A stretch of DNA of 53,718 bases from JBFXAM01 sp050184295. GTDB taxonomy: Bacteria; Planctomycetota; Phycisphaerae; UBA1845; Fen-1342. Both the position numbers and the translations under genes were made by a program. Positions 35,947 to 44,294 of the stretch are shown here, piece by piece; position 1 is the first letter of the stretch; each line of letters begins with the position of its first letter. The DNA is taken from positions 1 through 53,718 of the forward strand of contig JBFXAM010000016.1 in NCBI GenBank assembly GCA_050184295.1. The letters run 5' to 3'. The notes under the pieces were generated by a model that saw only the letters and a list, made by a program, of their open reading frames with translations, was not told where the DNA came from and ran no database searches.

Positions 35947-36277
35947 GCGCGGCTCCCGTATTCCGGACAGCGGGTGGCGCTCAGCGGGATGCCGTGGCGC
36001 CCCGCCGCGTCGCGAGCGCGACCCGCTTCGACCTGGGCAGTATACGTGCGGGAGGCGGAGCGTGCAGCCGCGAGTCAGGGGTGCCGCCTTGCGCTGCGCA
36101 TCGCGGGCTCGCGCCCGCGGCGCGGGTCGTGCGGACCGGCGCGCCGCGCGAGGCGTCCGGCATCACGTGATGCGCGTGCCGGGCAGCCGCGTGCGAGTGA
36201 GGTCCGTCGCTCGGCGCGGCGCTTCCTGATTGCGGGGTCCGGCGCTCGCCGGGAGTTGCGGCGGATTTTCGCGGGGC
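35947..36277. other. Intergenic stretch, no gene seen
   Basis: 331 bp, very GC-rich, between the epimerase stop and the STAS start (same strand). A minus-strand TATACT at 36039-36044 could be a -10 for the STAS gene, but no -35 was found. The frames crossing it look non-coding. Confidence 0.35.
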
Positions 36278-37216
36278 CTATTTCAGGTTCTCGCGATACC
36301 ACGAGATCGCGCGGCGCAGACCGTCGCTGAAGAACACCTGCGGCGTGTAGCCGATGACGCGCTTCGCCGCTTCGAGGTCGGCGAGCGAGTGCTTCACGTC
36401 GCCGGGGCGCGGGTCGTTGTACTCGGCCTGAATGTTCGTGCCGAGCAGCTCGTTCAACTGCTTCAGAATCTGGTTGAGCGTGGTGCGCTCGCCGCACGCA
36501 ACGTTCACGACCTCGCCGTTGACGTCCGGCGCTTCAGCGGCGAGCAGGTTCGCATGCACGACGTTGTCGACGAAGCAGAAGTCGCGCGACTGCTCGCCGT
36601 CGCCGAAGACGACCGGCCGCTCGCCGCGGAGCATGCGGCTGACGAAGGCGGGGATGACGGCGGCGTAAGCGCTGCTCGGGTCCTGGCGCGGGCCGAAGAC
36701 GTTGAAGTAGCGGAGCGAGCAGGTCTTGAGACCATAGACGCGGGCGAAGACGGCGGCGTAATGCTCGCCGGTGAGCTTGCTGACGGCATAGGGGCTTTGC
36801 GGGCGCGGGATCATATCTTCGCGCTTGGGCAGTGCCGGCGTGTCCCCGTAGGCGCTGCTGCTGGCGGAATAAACAACGCGGCGCGCGCCGGCGTCGCGGG
36901 CGGCGAGCAGCACGTTGAACGTGCCGGTGATGTTCACGTCGTGGGCCTGGCGCGGATATTGCACGCTCCGCGGGACGCTCGCGCGGGCTGCGAGATGAAA
37001 TACGGTCTCGACGCCGTGCATGGCGCGCGCGACGGCGGCGGCGTCGCAGATGTCCCCTTCGACGAGTTCGATCCGGCCTTCGAGTTCGGCAATGTTCTTG
37101 CGGTGTCCGGTTGAGAAGTCGTCGAGCACGCGCACCGCACGGCCGCGCTGGAGGAGTCCGCGGACGAGGTGGCTGCCGATAAATCCGGCTCCGCCGGTAA
37201 CCAGGCACAGGCTCAT
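36278..37216 (-). CDS. NAD-dependent sugar-nucleotide epimerase (UDP-GalNAc/UDP-Glc 4-epimerase type SDR)
   Basis: 312 residues. It is an extended short-chain dehydrogenase: NAD-binding VTGGAGFIGSHL, the catalytic YAVSK in SPYAVSKLTGEHYAA, and FGPRQDPSSAYAAVIPAFV, a segment typical of WbpP-type UDP-GlcNAc 4-epimerases. The reaction is probably C4 epimerisation of a UDP-sugar; the exact substrate cannot be fixed. Its start overlaps the stop of tatD by 4 bp (ATGA), so it is co-translated. It could feed polysaccharide or glycan synthesis. Confidence 0.9.
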   Translation of the reverse strand: MSLCLVTGGAGFIGSHLVRGLLQRGRAVRVLDDFSTGHRKNIAELEGRIELVEGDICDAAAVARAMHGVETVFHLAARASVPRSVQYPRQAHDVNITGTFNVLLAARDAGARRVVYSASSSAYGDTPALPKREDMIPRPQSPYAVSKLTGEHYAAVFARVYGLKTCSLRYFNVFGPRQDPSSAYAAVIPAFVSRMLRGERPVVFGDGEQSRDFCFVDNVVHANLLAAEAPDVNGEVVNVACGERTTLNQILKQLNELLGTNIQAEYNDPRPGDVKHSLADLEAAKRVIGYTPQVFFSDGLRRAISWYRENLK

Positions 37217-38019
37217 GTCGCAATCTCCGGCAACGAAAAGAAGCGGCGCGCGTTGGCACTCGTGTGTTCTGCGAACGTGTCGAGAGTCTCTCCCCGAAGA
37301 TCGGCCAGAAAGCGGGCCGTGTGAACCACCAGCGCGGGCTCGTTCGGGCGAATCTTGCGCACCGGCTCGGGCGTCATGTAGGGCGCGTCGGTTTCCACCA
37401 TGATGCGGTCGGCGGGCGCCGCGCGGGCGGCGTCGCGGATCGCATTCGCGTTCTTAAACGTGACCACGCCCGTGAACGACAGCCAGCTGCCCGCGTCCAG
37501 AATGCGCCGCGCGAGCTCGGCGCCGCCGGAGAAGCAGTGGAACACGACGCGGTCGCGCAGTGCGGGGAACTCGCCGAGGATTTCGCAGACGCGCTGCTCG
37601 GCCTCGCGGGCGTGGATGATGACGGGCCGGCCCGCGTCGCAGGCCAGCCGCAGTTGCGCGCGGAACACTTCTTCCTGGCGCGGCGGCGGCGCGAAGTTGT
37701 AGTGAAAGTCGAGGCCGATCTCGCCGACCGCGACGACGCGCCCGGGCAGCTCGCGCGCGGCGCCCATTCCCTTTTGAAACTCGCGCAGCAGCGCGAAATC
37801 GGCGTCCGTGCAGTGGCCCGCTTCGTGCGGATGGATCGCGGCGGCGACGAAGATGTTCGCGCGCGGCGCCGCGATCGCGGCGGCCTCGGCTGCGTCGCGC
37901 GGGCTGGTCGCGACGGCGATGCATTGGCACACGTCGGCCGCGGCGGCGCGCGCCAGCACGCCGTCGATCTGGCTCGCGAGGTCGGCGTGCGTCAGATGGC
38001 AATGCGTGTCGATCAGCAT
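37213..38019 (-). CDS. tatD: TatD family metal-dependent hydrolase/DNase
   Basis: 268 residues. Metal ligands of the TatD barrel are visible: DTHCHLTH at the N-terminus, GEIGLDFHYN, VIIHAREAEQRV, FHCFSGG and a final DRIMVETDAPYMTPEPV. Length and order agree with TatD/YcfH deoxyribonucleases. Its stop overlaps the SDR start downstream. The neighbour upstream is yicC, 112 bp away. Confidence 0.93.
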   Translation of the reverse strand: MLIDTHCHLTHADLASQIDGVLARAAAADVCQCIAVATSPRDAAEAAAIAAPRANIFVAAAIHPHEAGHCTDADFALLREFQKGMGAARELPGRVVAVGEIGLDFHYNFAPPPRQEEVFRAQLRLACDAGRPVIIHAREAEQRVCEILGEFPALRDRVVFHCFSGGAELARRILDAGSWLSFTGVVTFKNANAIRDAARAAPADRIMVETDAPYMTPEPVRKIRPNEPALVVHTARFLADLRGETLDTFAEHTSANARRFFSLPEIAT

Positions 38020-38131
38020 GCGGCCCCGTCCGGCGCGCGGCTCCGCGCCCGTCGATTGTCACCCCTGCTACGTCGGCGACGGGGCGCCGGTTCGGCGACG
38101 CGCGGGTCGCGAACCGCCGGCACGACTTCGG

Positions 38132-39013
38132 CTATTCGACGTTCTGGATCTGTTCCTTCAGGCGGTCGATCGCGCTCTTGATCTCGATCACGTGCCGGGC
38201 GATCTCGCCGTCGCCCGCCTTCGACCCGATCGTGTTTGCCTCGCGGAGCATCTCCTGCACAATGAAATCGAGCTTGCGGCCGGCGGGCTCCGCCCACACA
38301 TCGCACTCCGCGATCTGCTCGAGGTGGCTGCCGAGCCGCGCGATCTCCTCAGCAATATCGCTGCGCTCCGCGAAGATCGCGACTTCGCGGAGCAGATCGT
38401 CGGGCGCGAGCGACGCGCCGCTGCGCGCCAGCAGCTCCTGCACGCGTGCCGTCAGGCGCTCGCGATACTGCTCGACCACGAGCGGCGAACGGACGCGGAC
38501 CGCGTCGAGATGCCGCCGGATGCGCTCCGTGTGCGCCGCGATGTCGGCGGCCAGCACGCGCCCTTCGCGCTCCCGCATCGCGATCAGTCGGTCGAGCGCC
38601 CCGTCCAGCAGCCGCCGGATCGATTCCCACGTCCGCGTCCGCTCGTCCTCGGTCAGTTCGCGCGGCTGGCACACGCCGGGCAGCGACGCAAGCGTTGCGA
38701 GATCGATTGTGATTGCCGCGGAGGCGGGGGCCGCGGCGCACAACTGACGCACATAGTTGTGGATCGCGGCGGCATTCAGCTCCTGCGCCGCGGCGGCGCT
38801 CAGGTCGCGGACGTGCAGCCGCAGCGTGAGCGTCCCGCGGGTGAGCCGGCGGCGGATCAGCGGCTCGATCTCGCCTTCGAGATATGCGAGTTCGTCCGGC
38901 AGGTGGATCGACGTCTTCAGGAAACGGTTGTTGACGCTGCGGATTTCGAGGTGAAACGCGTGGCCGTGCTCGTCGAGGTGCACGTCGCCAAAGCCGGTCA
39001 TCGAGCGAATCAT
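38132..39013 (-). CDS. yicC: YicC family endoribonuclease
   Basis: 293 residues. The start MIRSMTGFGDVHLDEHGH is the family hallmark (ATG at 39013), as are the EIRSVNNRFLK segment and the C-terminal IVQEMLREANTIGSKAGD block. YicC proteins are ribonucleases implicated in small-RNA turnover. The ORF extends farther upstream, but the extension is Arg/Pro-rich. It lies downstream of secG on the same strand. Confidence 0.92.
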   Translation of the reverse strand: MIRSMTGFGDVHLDEHGHAFHLEIRSVNNRFLKTSIHLPDELAYLEGEIEPLIRRRLTRGTLTLRLHVRDLSAAAAQELNAAAIHNYVRQLCAAAPASAAITIDLATLASLPGVCQPRELTEDERTRTWESIRRLLDGALDRLIAMREREGRVLAADIAAHTERIRRHLDAVRVRSPLVVEQYRERLTARVQELLARSGASLAPDDLLREVAIFAERSDIAEEIARLGSHLEQIAECDVWAEPAGRKLDFIVQEMLREANTIGSKAGDGEIARHVIEIKSAIDRLKEQIQNVE

Positions 39014-39134
39014 GCGCTTCGCCAGTGGGACCAGTGCGCAGGGGTCGCCCGGCGGCACGGCCGGTCGGGCGTTGCGACCGACGACTCTGCGCCGCGGGCG
39101 GCGCGGCGCGGCAACCACCGCGACCGTGGGGCGC

Positions 39135-39563
39135 TCATGCGCCGTCGGGTTCGCCGAACACGATGTGTCGGACGAACACCGGCTCGGCGGCGCGCGGCGC
39201 GACGGAATCCCAGCGCGGCTCGATCAGACGACGCCCGTCGGTCGGCGCTGATTCGGTCGGCGGCGTCTCGCCCGCGGGCGCCGCGGGCGCCGGCGGCGGT
39301 GCGATCGCGGGCGCCGGCGGCACGAAGACGTAGTTCAGGATTACGGCGAAGACGAGATAAATGCCTGCGCCGACCACGGTTACCCACGTCAGAAAGTCGC
39401 CCGTCTTGGATCCGAACGCTCCGCCCGACCCGCCGGCTCCGCCGAACGCGCCCGCCAGCCCGACGCCGCGCCCGCGCTGAAGCAGGATCACGAGCAGCAG
39501 GAGCAGACAGACGACAGCGAACAGGAACGACAGGATCGTGTGATACCACGCGGCAAGCAGCAT
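39135..39563 (-). CDS. secG: Preprotein translocase subunit SecG
   Basis: 142 residues with two hydrophobic spans: one near the start (ILSFLFAVVCLLLLLVILLQ) followed by the Arg-Gly-rich cytoplasmic loop (QRGRGVGLAGAFGG, SKTGDFLTWV), and TVVGAGIYLVFAVILNYVFV. This is the usual SecG layout. The C-terminal 55 residues are Pro/Ala-rich, longer than in E. coli. The ATG at 39563 fits the family start; an upstream start 11 codons earlier is less likely. It is part of the SecYEG channel in the inner membrane. Confidence 0.93.
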   Translation of the reverse strand: MLLAAWYHTILSFLFAVVCLLLLLVILLQRGRGVGLAGAFGGAGGSGGAFGSKTGDFLTWVTVVGAGIYLVFAVILNYVFVPPAPAIAPPPAPAAPAGETPPTESAPTDGRRLIEPRWDSVAPRAAEPVFVRHIVFGEPDGA

Positions 39564-39741
39564 GATGGTCTCGACTTCGGGACAAAGCCCGCCCACTTCA
39601 GGACGGGTACGCGGCCCGGCCGCCCATTCCGCCGGTCGCGCGCGAACGAAGAGTATAACCCACCGGCGGCGAAACGACCACGGCGCGCCGCACCCCGGCA
39701 GTGGGTCAGTTTCGTGAAAAAGTGAATTCGAAAGGGTGGTC

Positions 39742-39868
39742 CGGGCGTCTCGCCCGTGTCGGCCGAATGAACGCGTGAGGCGCGCGTACCAACCAGATCA
39801 GCATTAACGGGCGAGACGCCCGTACCACACGGAGCACCCGGACCAACATGAACGGGCGAGACGCCCGT
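39742..39868. repeat. REP-like palindromes (ACGGGCGAGACGCCCGT)
   Basis: Two identical direct copies of the 17-nt imperfect palindrome lie at 39807-39823 and 39852-39868 (45 bp apart), with a reverse-oriented copy CGGGCGTCTCGCCCG at 39742-39756. Each is an arm of 6-7 bp on a 3-nt loop. They lie upstream of secG, in a region without genes. This type of element is common in planctomycete intergenic DNA; its role is unknown. Confidence 0.7.
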
Positions 39869-40090
39869 ACCACCCGGATCAAACCGACCCACTACCCGCA
39901 ACCCCGCCGGCCGCCGCAAGCGCCGTGCCCGCCTCGTTTTATCGCTTAACGCGAGCAACGATAAGGACTTCGACGCTCCCATTCCAAAACTGCGCTCGCG
40001 CGGGCTTTCGGTCGCCTCCGGCGGAGCTTCGAGCACAGCCTGACGACAACGAAACGCGGCGCCGGAACATCCTCAAACCACCGGTTCGCC

Positions 40091-40195
40091 GTGCGAAGTC
40101 CGCGTGACGCACGTCGCCGACATGCGAATTCGGGTGACCAGCGTTGCCAGCCTGCGAAGTCGCGTGACCTGCGTTTTCGCCGTGCGATTGCAGCC
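40091..40195. repeat. Degenerate 30-nt tandem repeat
   Basis: About 3.5 units with the core TGCGAA(G/T)TCGCGTGACC at 40092, 40123, 40153 and, less well kept, 40183. Spacing is 31, 30 and 30 nt. There are no spacers of unique sequence, so it is not a CRISPR array. Units directly abut the RHS remnant. Confidence 0.55.
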
Positions 40196-40227
40196 CTCGT
40201 CCCGTCGCGACAGAAATCCGCTTTCGC

Positions 40228-40600
40228 GGGTTGCCGACGGTGCTGGCGAGCAGCGCGTTGCCCAGTTCGCTCGATGTCCCGCCGTTGTAGACCACCGGCT
40301 CGCCGTAGGCGTCGTACTCGTAGCGTTCGACGACGAAGCCGTCTTCATCCGTCAGCGCCGCGACGCGATAGTTCGCGTCCTGGTGATAGAAATACCGCTG
40401 CGACCCCTCGGCTTCGACGCAGTCGTCGTCGCCGTCGGTGTCGCGGTCGTAGGCGATCGGCTCGTCGATGTACTGCGTGCCGTACACGAACTGCCCCAGC
40501 GTCTGGTTGGTCTCGGCGTTGTCGCGCAGCTCCAGAACCCGCCAGCCCGCGTAATAATAGCGCTCAAACCGCTCGCCCGCCAGCACGCCCGCCGCCCCGC
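40228..40600 (-). pseudogene. RHS repeat-associated core remnant
   Basis: The minus frame contains an RHS/YD-repeat end: RYYYAGWRVLELRD, YEYDAYGEPVVY and finally a GNP motif where the usual FTGRxYDxETGLYYYRAR core should follow. Instead the sequence goes straight into the tandem repeats. No start or domain-level context remains, so this is a fragment of about 125 codons of a formerly large RHS protein. The frame stays open across the flanks only because of the GC bias. Confidence 0.75.
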
Positions 40601-40889
40601 CGGCGTCCGAGCCGGGGACGATGCCCAAGCCCTGGTTGGTCGCCTGTTTCTCGGCGCGCCGAAAAAGAGCCCTGCCGGGAGAGAGCTTCCAATTCACACC
40701 GCCCGACGCACTCGCGCCGTCGGATCCGAACGACTCGACACCCGCCGCACCGTCTCTCGCGGGGATGGCGGCGTTCGGTCGGCGGGTTCGCAACCCGGTA
40801 GAATCCGCGCGCCGCCGCGACCGGGAACGCGCGAAGCCGACTTGAGCGCATAGGCAACTCGTTGAGAGTCTCGCGGGAGAAACGACTCG

Positions 40890-42407
40890 ATGTCCGCATT
40901 CCACAAGCCGCACGTCTGGTTCCCGCCCGCGCTGCTCCTGCTCTGCGCCGTCGGCGCGCTGCTGCTCGCCCGCGACGACGCCACGCTCCCGCTTTCCAAG
41001 GACATGCAGTACTACTGGGCCCGCCACTATTGGCAGGCCACGCTCGACGCCGTCAGTGTCTCGTGCGGCGTCGGGCTGGCGACGTACGGCCTCTCGACCG
41101 ATTACACGGCGCGCGGACAGTGGACGCTCGCGCTGCTCGGCGTCGGCGGCGCGGCGCTGTTTCTCGTCGCGAGCGTGCAGGCGTTTCACCGCGTGGCGGC
41201 GGCCGACGGGCGGCGCGCCATGCCGGCGGTGTGGGCGGCGCTGGTCGCGTTTGCGATCGTGCAGTTCGTCGGCGTGCTCACCGTGGGCGTGACGCAGACC
41301 GCGCTCGGCGTTTCGTTCGACATCGCCGCAATCGCACAGAGCGGCATCGCGACCGCGGCCTCCACCGGCTGGCTCGACAACGCCGCCGATCGCCGCGAAC
41401 AGTGGTCCCTCGCCGGCGTCGGCCTGCTCGCGGCGCTGGGACCGGCGGTTTGGCTGCTCGCGTGGCCGCGCTGGCGCACGCTCGCCGGCGGCGTCGCGCC
41501 GATCCTGCGCGTCGCGCTCGGCTACGCCGCCTTCCTGCTCGCCGCGATCCTCCTCATGACCGCGCTCGAAGCGCCGCGCGGCGGAACGTCGCTTGCCCGC
41601 CGCGACGCCACCCCCGAAACGACCGGTCTCGCGCGCTTGGAGCGGAGCGCGCTACAGACGCTGGCGGCGGCGGGCGCGGGTCTACAGACCAGCCCGCTCG
41701 CGGACCGCGCCTTCAGCGACGGCTCCAAGTTCCTCCTCGCGGTGGTCATCCTCGTCGGCGGCCTGCCCGGCGGCGTCACCGGGGGCATGAAGTGGCCCCT
41801 GTTCGCACTTGTCGCGACGGCCGGCTTCCGCGCGCTCCTCGCGCACGCGCGACGCGCGAACCACGGCCCCGCATACATCCGCGCCGGCGACCACGCGTCC
41901 GCGCCGGCGATCTCAGACCACGCGCGGGCGCAACCGGACCCGTCGACGCCATCGGACTCGCCGACGCCGGTCGACCACGCGACGGTCGCTCCGCCGGCGC
42001 ATCGCGCAACCTTCGCGCCGGCCGCACACGCCGCGCCAAGCGCCGCCCGCGACTCCGCCGCCTGGATGCGCGCCGCGACCGCCGTCGTCGCCGCCGTCAT
42101 GCTCCTCGCCGTCGGCGGCGCGCTTGGCCTGCTGCTCATCGAAAGCGCGACGGCATCGGCGTATCAGCCCGCGCCGAGCTTCGCCGACGCGCTGCTCGAC
42201 GCCGCTTCCGCCGTCGGCGGCGCAGGGCTGACCACGGGCCTCTTTGCCAGCGTCACCAGCCGCAATCTCTCCAGCGGAATCCGCCAGGCAACCGATCAGT
42301 ATCAATACGGCATGGCGTGGTTCATGCTGCTGATGCTGTTGGGTCGCGCGGCGCCGGTGGTGGTGCTGGGGCGCGCCGCGGCCTCGGAGCGCCGCGCCGC
42401 CGCGTGA
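40890..42407 (+). CDS. Divergent TrkH/KtrB-type cation transporter
   Basis: 505 residues with about ten hydrophobic spans. Four pore-loop-like segments keep the Trk/Ktr selectivity-filter glycines: SCGVGLATYGLSTD, AQSGIATAAST, AAGAGLQTS and VGGAGLTTG. The GGLPGGVTGGMKWPLF segment corresponds to the GGSPGSTAGGIK of TrkH, and FMLLMLLGRAAPVVVLG to its C-terminal GR-containing helix. A low-complexity hydrophilic insertion (Ala/Pro/His/Ser; about 68 residues, around 41855-42060) sits between the third and fourth repeats. No Trk regulatory partner (TrkA/KtrA) is adjacent. GGGAGA is 9 nt before the ATG. It precedes neuA by 9 bp. Confidence 0.75.
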   Translation: MSAFHKPHVWFPPALLLLCAVGALLLARDDATLPLSKDMQYYWARHYWQATLDAVSVSCGVGLATYGLSTDYTARGQWTLALLGVGGAALFLVASVQAFHRVAAADGRRAMPAVWAALVAFAIVQFVGVLTVGVTQTALGVSFDIAAIAQSGIATAASTGWLDNAADRREQWSLAGVGLLAALGPAVWLLAWPRWRTLAGGVAPILRVALGYAAFLLAAILLMTALEAPRGGTSLARRDATPETTGLARLERSALQTLAAAGAGLQTSPLADRAFSDGSKFLLAVVILVGGLPGGVTGGMKWPLFALVATAGFRALLAHARRANHGPAYIRAGDHASAPAISDHARAQPDPSTPSDSPTPVDHATVAPPAHRATFAPAAHAAPSAARDSAAWMRAATAVVAAVMLLAVGGALGLLLIESATASAYQPAPSFADALLDAASAVGGAGLTTGLFASVTSRNLSSGIRQATDQYQYGMAWFMLLMLLGRAAPVVVLGRAAASERRAAA

Positions 42408-42416
42408 GGCGGACCG

Positions 42417-43202
42417 ATGCGCATCGTGGGGATCATTCCGGCGCGGCGCGGATCGAAGCGACTGGCACACAAGAATCTCGCGCCGCTTGGCGGCCGGCCG
42501 CTGCTCGCGCACACCTGCGCCGCCGCGCTGCAAAGCGGCGCGCTCGCGCGCGTGCTCGTCAACACCGACAGCCCCGACATCGCGGCCGTCGCGCTGCAAT
42601 GCGGCGTCGAATGCCCGGCGCTGCGACCGGCGCGCCTCGCGCAGGACGACACGCCGACGCGCCTCTCGAACATGTTCCTGCTCGAAATGCTCGCAACGGG
42701 CGGCGAGCGCTTCGACGCGATCATGGTATTGCAGCCGACGTCGCCGCTCCGCACCGCCGCCGACATCGCGTCGGCCGCGGCGTTGTTCGAGCGCGCGCGG
42801 CCCTGCGCGGTCGTGTCCGTGTCGCCGGTCGCGCCCGCGAGCTGGCTCGGGCGCGTCGACGAATCCGGCACGCTCGCTCGGCACGAAGGCGACGCGACGG
42901 TGTATCGCCTCAACGGCGCCATCTACCTGCACGAATGGAGCGACTACGTCAACGACCGCACCGCCGCACGCACCGTCGCGTATGTCATGCCCGCGGAGCG
43001 CGGCGTCGACATCGACACGGCGGCAGACCTGGCGGCGGCGGAAGGTCTGCTGCGTCACGTCCAGGCGCACACGACGGACGACGCCGGCGCCGGTCATCCC
43101 GGGGCACGGGATCGCGCGTCGCGGTTCAGCGCCGCCCGCCCCGCCGCGTCCGTGCCGTTGGGTCCGCCAGCGCGTCAGGCGCCTGCCGCCGCGCCCGCCT
43201 GA
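42417..43202 (+). CDS. neuA: Acylneuraminate/nonulosonate cytidylyltransferase
   Basis: 261 residues. Activates a nonulosonic acid to its CMP form with CTP. The nucleotide-binding start is IIPARRGSKRLAHKN, the metal/substrate region is MVLQPTSPLRTAADI, and RLNGAIYLHEWSDY and GVDIDTAADL end the fold. The family sequence ARxGSKR(I/L)xxKN is of the CMP-legionaminate/pseudaminate type as well as sialate type; the specificity cannot be settled. A Pro/Ala-rich tail of about 40 residues is unusual. It starts 9 bp after the TrkH-like gene and is followed by neuB after 27 bp. Confidence 0.88.
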   Translation: MRIVGIIPARRGSKRLAHKNLAPLGGRPLLAHTCAAALQSGALARVLVNTDSPDIAAVALQCGVECPALRPARLAQDDTPTRLSNMFLLEMLATGGERFDAIMVLQPTSPLRTAADIASAAALFERARPCAVVSVSPVAPASWLGRVDESGTLARHEGDATVYRLNGAIYLHEWSDYVNDRTAARTVAYVMPAERGVDIDTAADLAAAEGLLRHVQAHTTDDAGAGHPGARDRASRFSAARPAASVPLGPPARQAPAAAPA

Positions 43203-43229
43203 CACCGTGACACTTGGAACCACCGATTC

Positions 43230-44294
43230 ATGGAGCGAGTCGAGCCACGCACCGTTCCTGTCGCCGACCGGCTGATCGGTCCCGGGCAGCGCGTATTCGT
43301 CATCGCGGAAGCCGGCGTGAACCACGACGGCGCGCTCACGCGCGCGTTGGCGCTGGTCGACGCGGCACGCGACGCCGGCGCTGACGCCGTCAAGTTCCAG
43401 GTATTCGACGCGGACGAGCTCGCCACCCGCGCGGCCGGCGCGGCGGATTATCAGCGCGCCGCGGGTTGCGCACCAACACAGCGCGACCTGCTTCGGCGGC
43501 TGGAGCTGAGCGATGCGGACTTCGCGCGAATCCGGGCACACTGCGATGCAACCGGCGTCCTCTTTCTCGCGACGCCCTTCGGCGTACGAGACCTGGCGCG
43601 CCTCCTGGAGCTCGCGCCGCCCGCCATCAAGCTCGCCTCGACCGACCTCAACCACGTGCCGCTGGCGCGGGCCGCCGCGGCCACCGGTCTGCCCGTCATC
43701 GTTTCGACCGGCGCTGCGACATACGCAGAGATCGAAGCAGCCCGGGCGCGCTGGAACGCGTGGGACGCCGCCGACCGGCTCATCCTGATGCACTGCGTGA
43801 GCTGCTACCCGACGCCCGTCGACGCCGCGAACCTGCGCGCGATCGCGTCGCTGCACGCGCTCAGCGGTGCGCCCGTCGGCTTCAGCGACCACACCACGTC
43901 CATCGAAACCGGCGCGTGGGCCGCGGCGGCCGGGGCCTGCGTGCTTGAGAAGCACCTCACGCACGACCGCGACGCGGCCGGCCCGGACCACGCCGCCTCG
44001 CTCGAGCCGGCCGCGTTTCGCGCTTATGTCGCGCGCGTGCGCGCCGTGGAAGCGGCGCTCGGCAGCGGCGCGCTGGGACACGGCGCGCTGGAGAACGACG
44101 TCCGCGTCGCGGCCCGCCGCAGCGTTGTCGCCGCCATCGATCTGCCTGCCGGCGTGCGGCTCGACGCCGACCTGCTCGCGGTCAAGAGACCCGCCGGCGG
44201 CATCGGTCCAGAGGATTTTGACGACCTGATCGGCCGCCGCCTCGCCGTCGCCGTCGCGCGCGACACGCCGCTCGTGTGGAGCATGCTCCTGTGA
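43230..44294 (+). CDS. neuB: Nonulosonate (sialic/legionaminic acid) synthase
   Basis: 354 residues. Condenses an N-acetyl-mannosamine-type sugar with phosphoenolpyruvate. The TIM barrel starts FVIAEAGVNHDGALTRALAL and DAVKFQVFDADEL; the loop GFSDHTTSIETGAWA and EKHLTHDRDAAGPDH hold active-site His and metal residues. A C-terminal SAF/antifreeze-like domain spans about 295-354 (AAIDLPAGVRLDADLLAVKR). Length is that of NeuB/LegI. The stop overlaps the next gene's GTG (GTGA). Shared operon with neuA and neuC. Confidence 0.92.
   Translation: MERVEPRTVPVADRLIGPGQRVFVIAEAGVNHDGALTRALALVDAARDAGADAVKFQVFDADELATRAAGAADYQRAAGCAPTQRDLLRRLELSDADFARIRAHCDATGVLFLATPFGVRDLARLLELAPPAIKLASTDLNHVPLARAAAATGLPVIVSTGAATYAEIEAARARWNAWDAADRLILMHCVSCYPTPVDAANLRAIASLHALSGAPVGFSDHTTSIETGAWAAAAGACVLEKHLTHDRDAAGPDHAASLEPAAFRAYVARVRAVEAALGSGALGHGALENDVRVAARRSVVAAIDLPAGVRLDADLLAVKRPAGGIGPEDFDDLIGRRLAVAVARDTPLVWSMLL

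Noticed and set aside
37174..37181. Third GCCGATAA octamer (plus strand)
   Set aside because: It lies inside the epimerase gene on the antisense strand with no gene downstream in that direction; treated as chance.
40091..40195. CRISPR array
   Set aside because: Repeat units abut one another with no unique spacers, are degenerate, and no cas genes are present.
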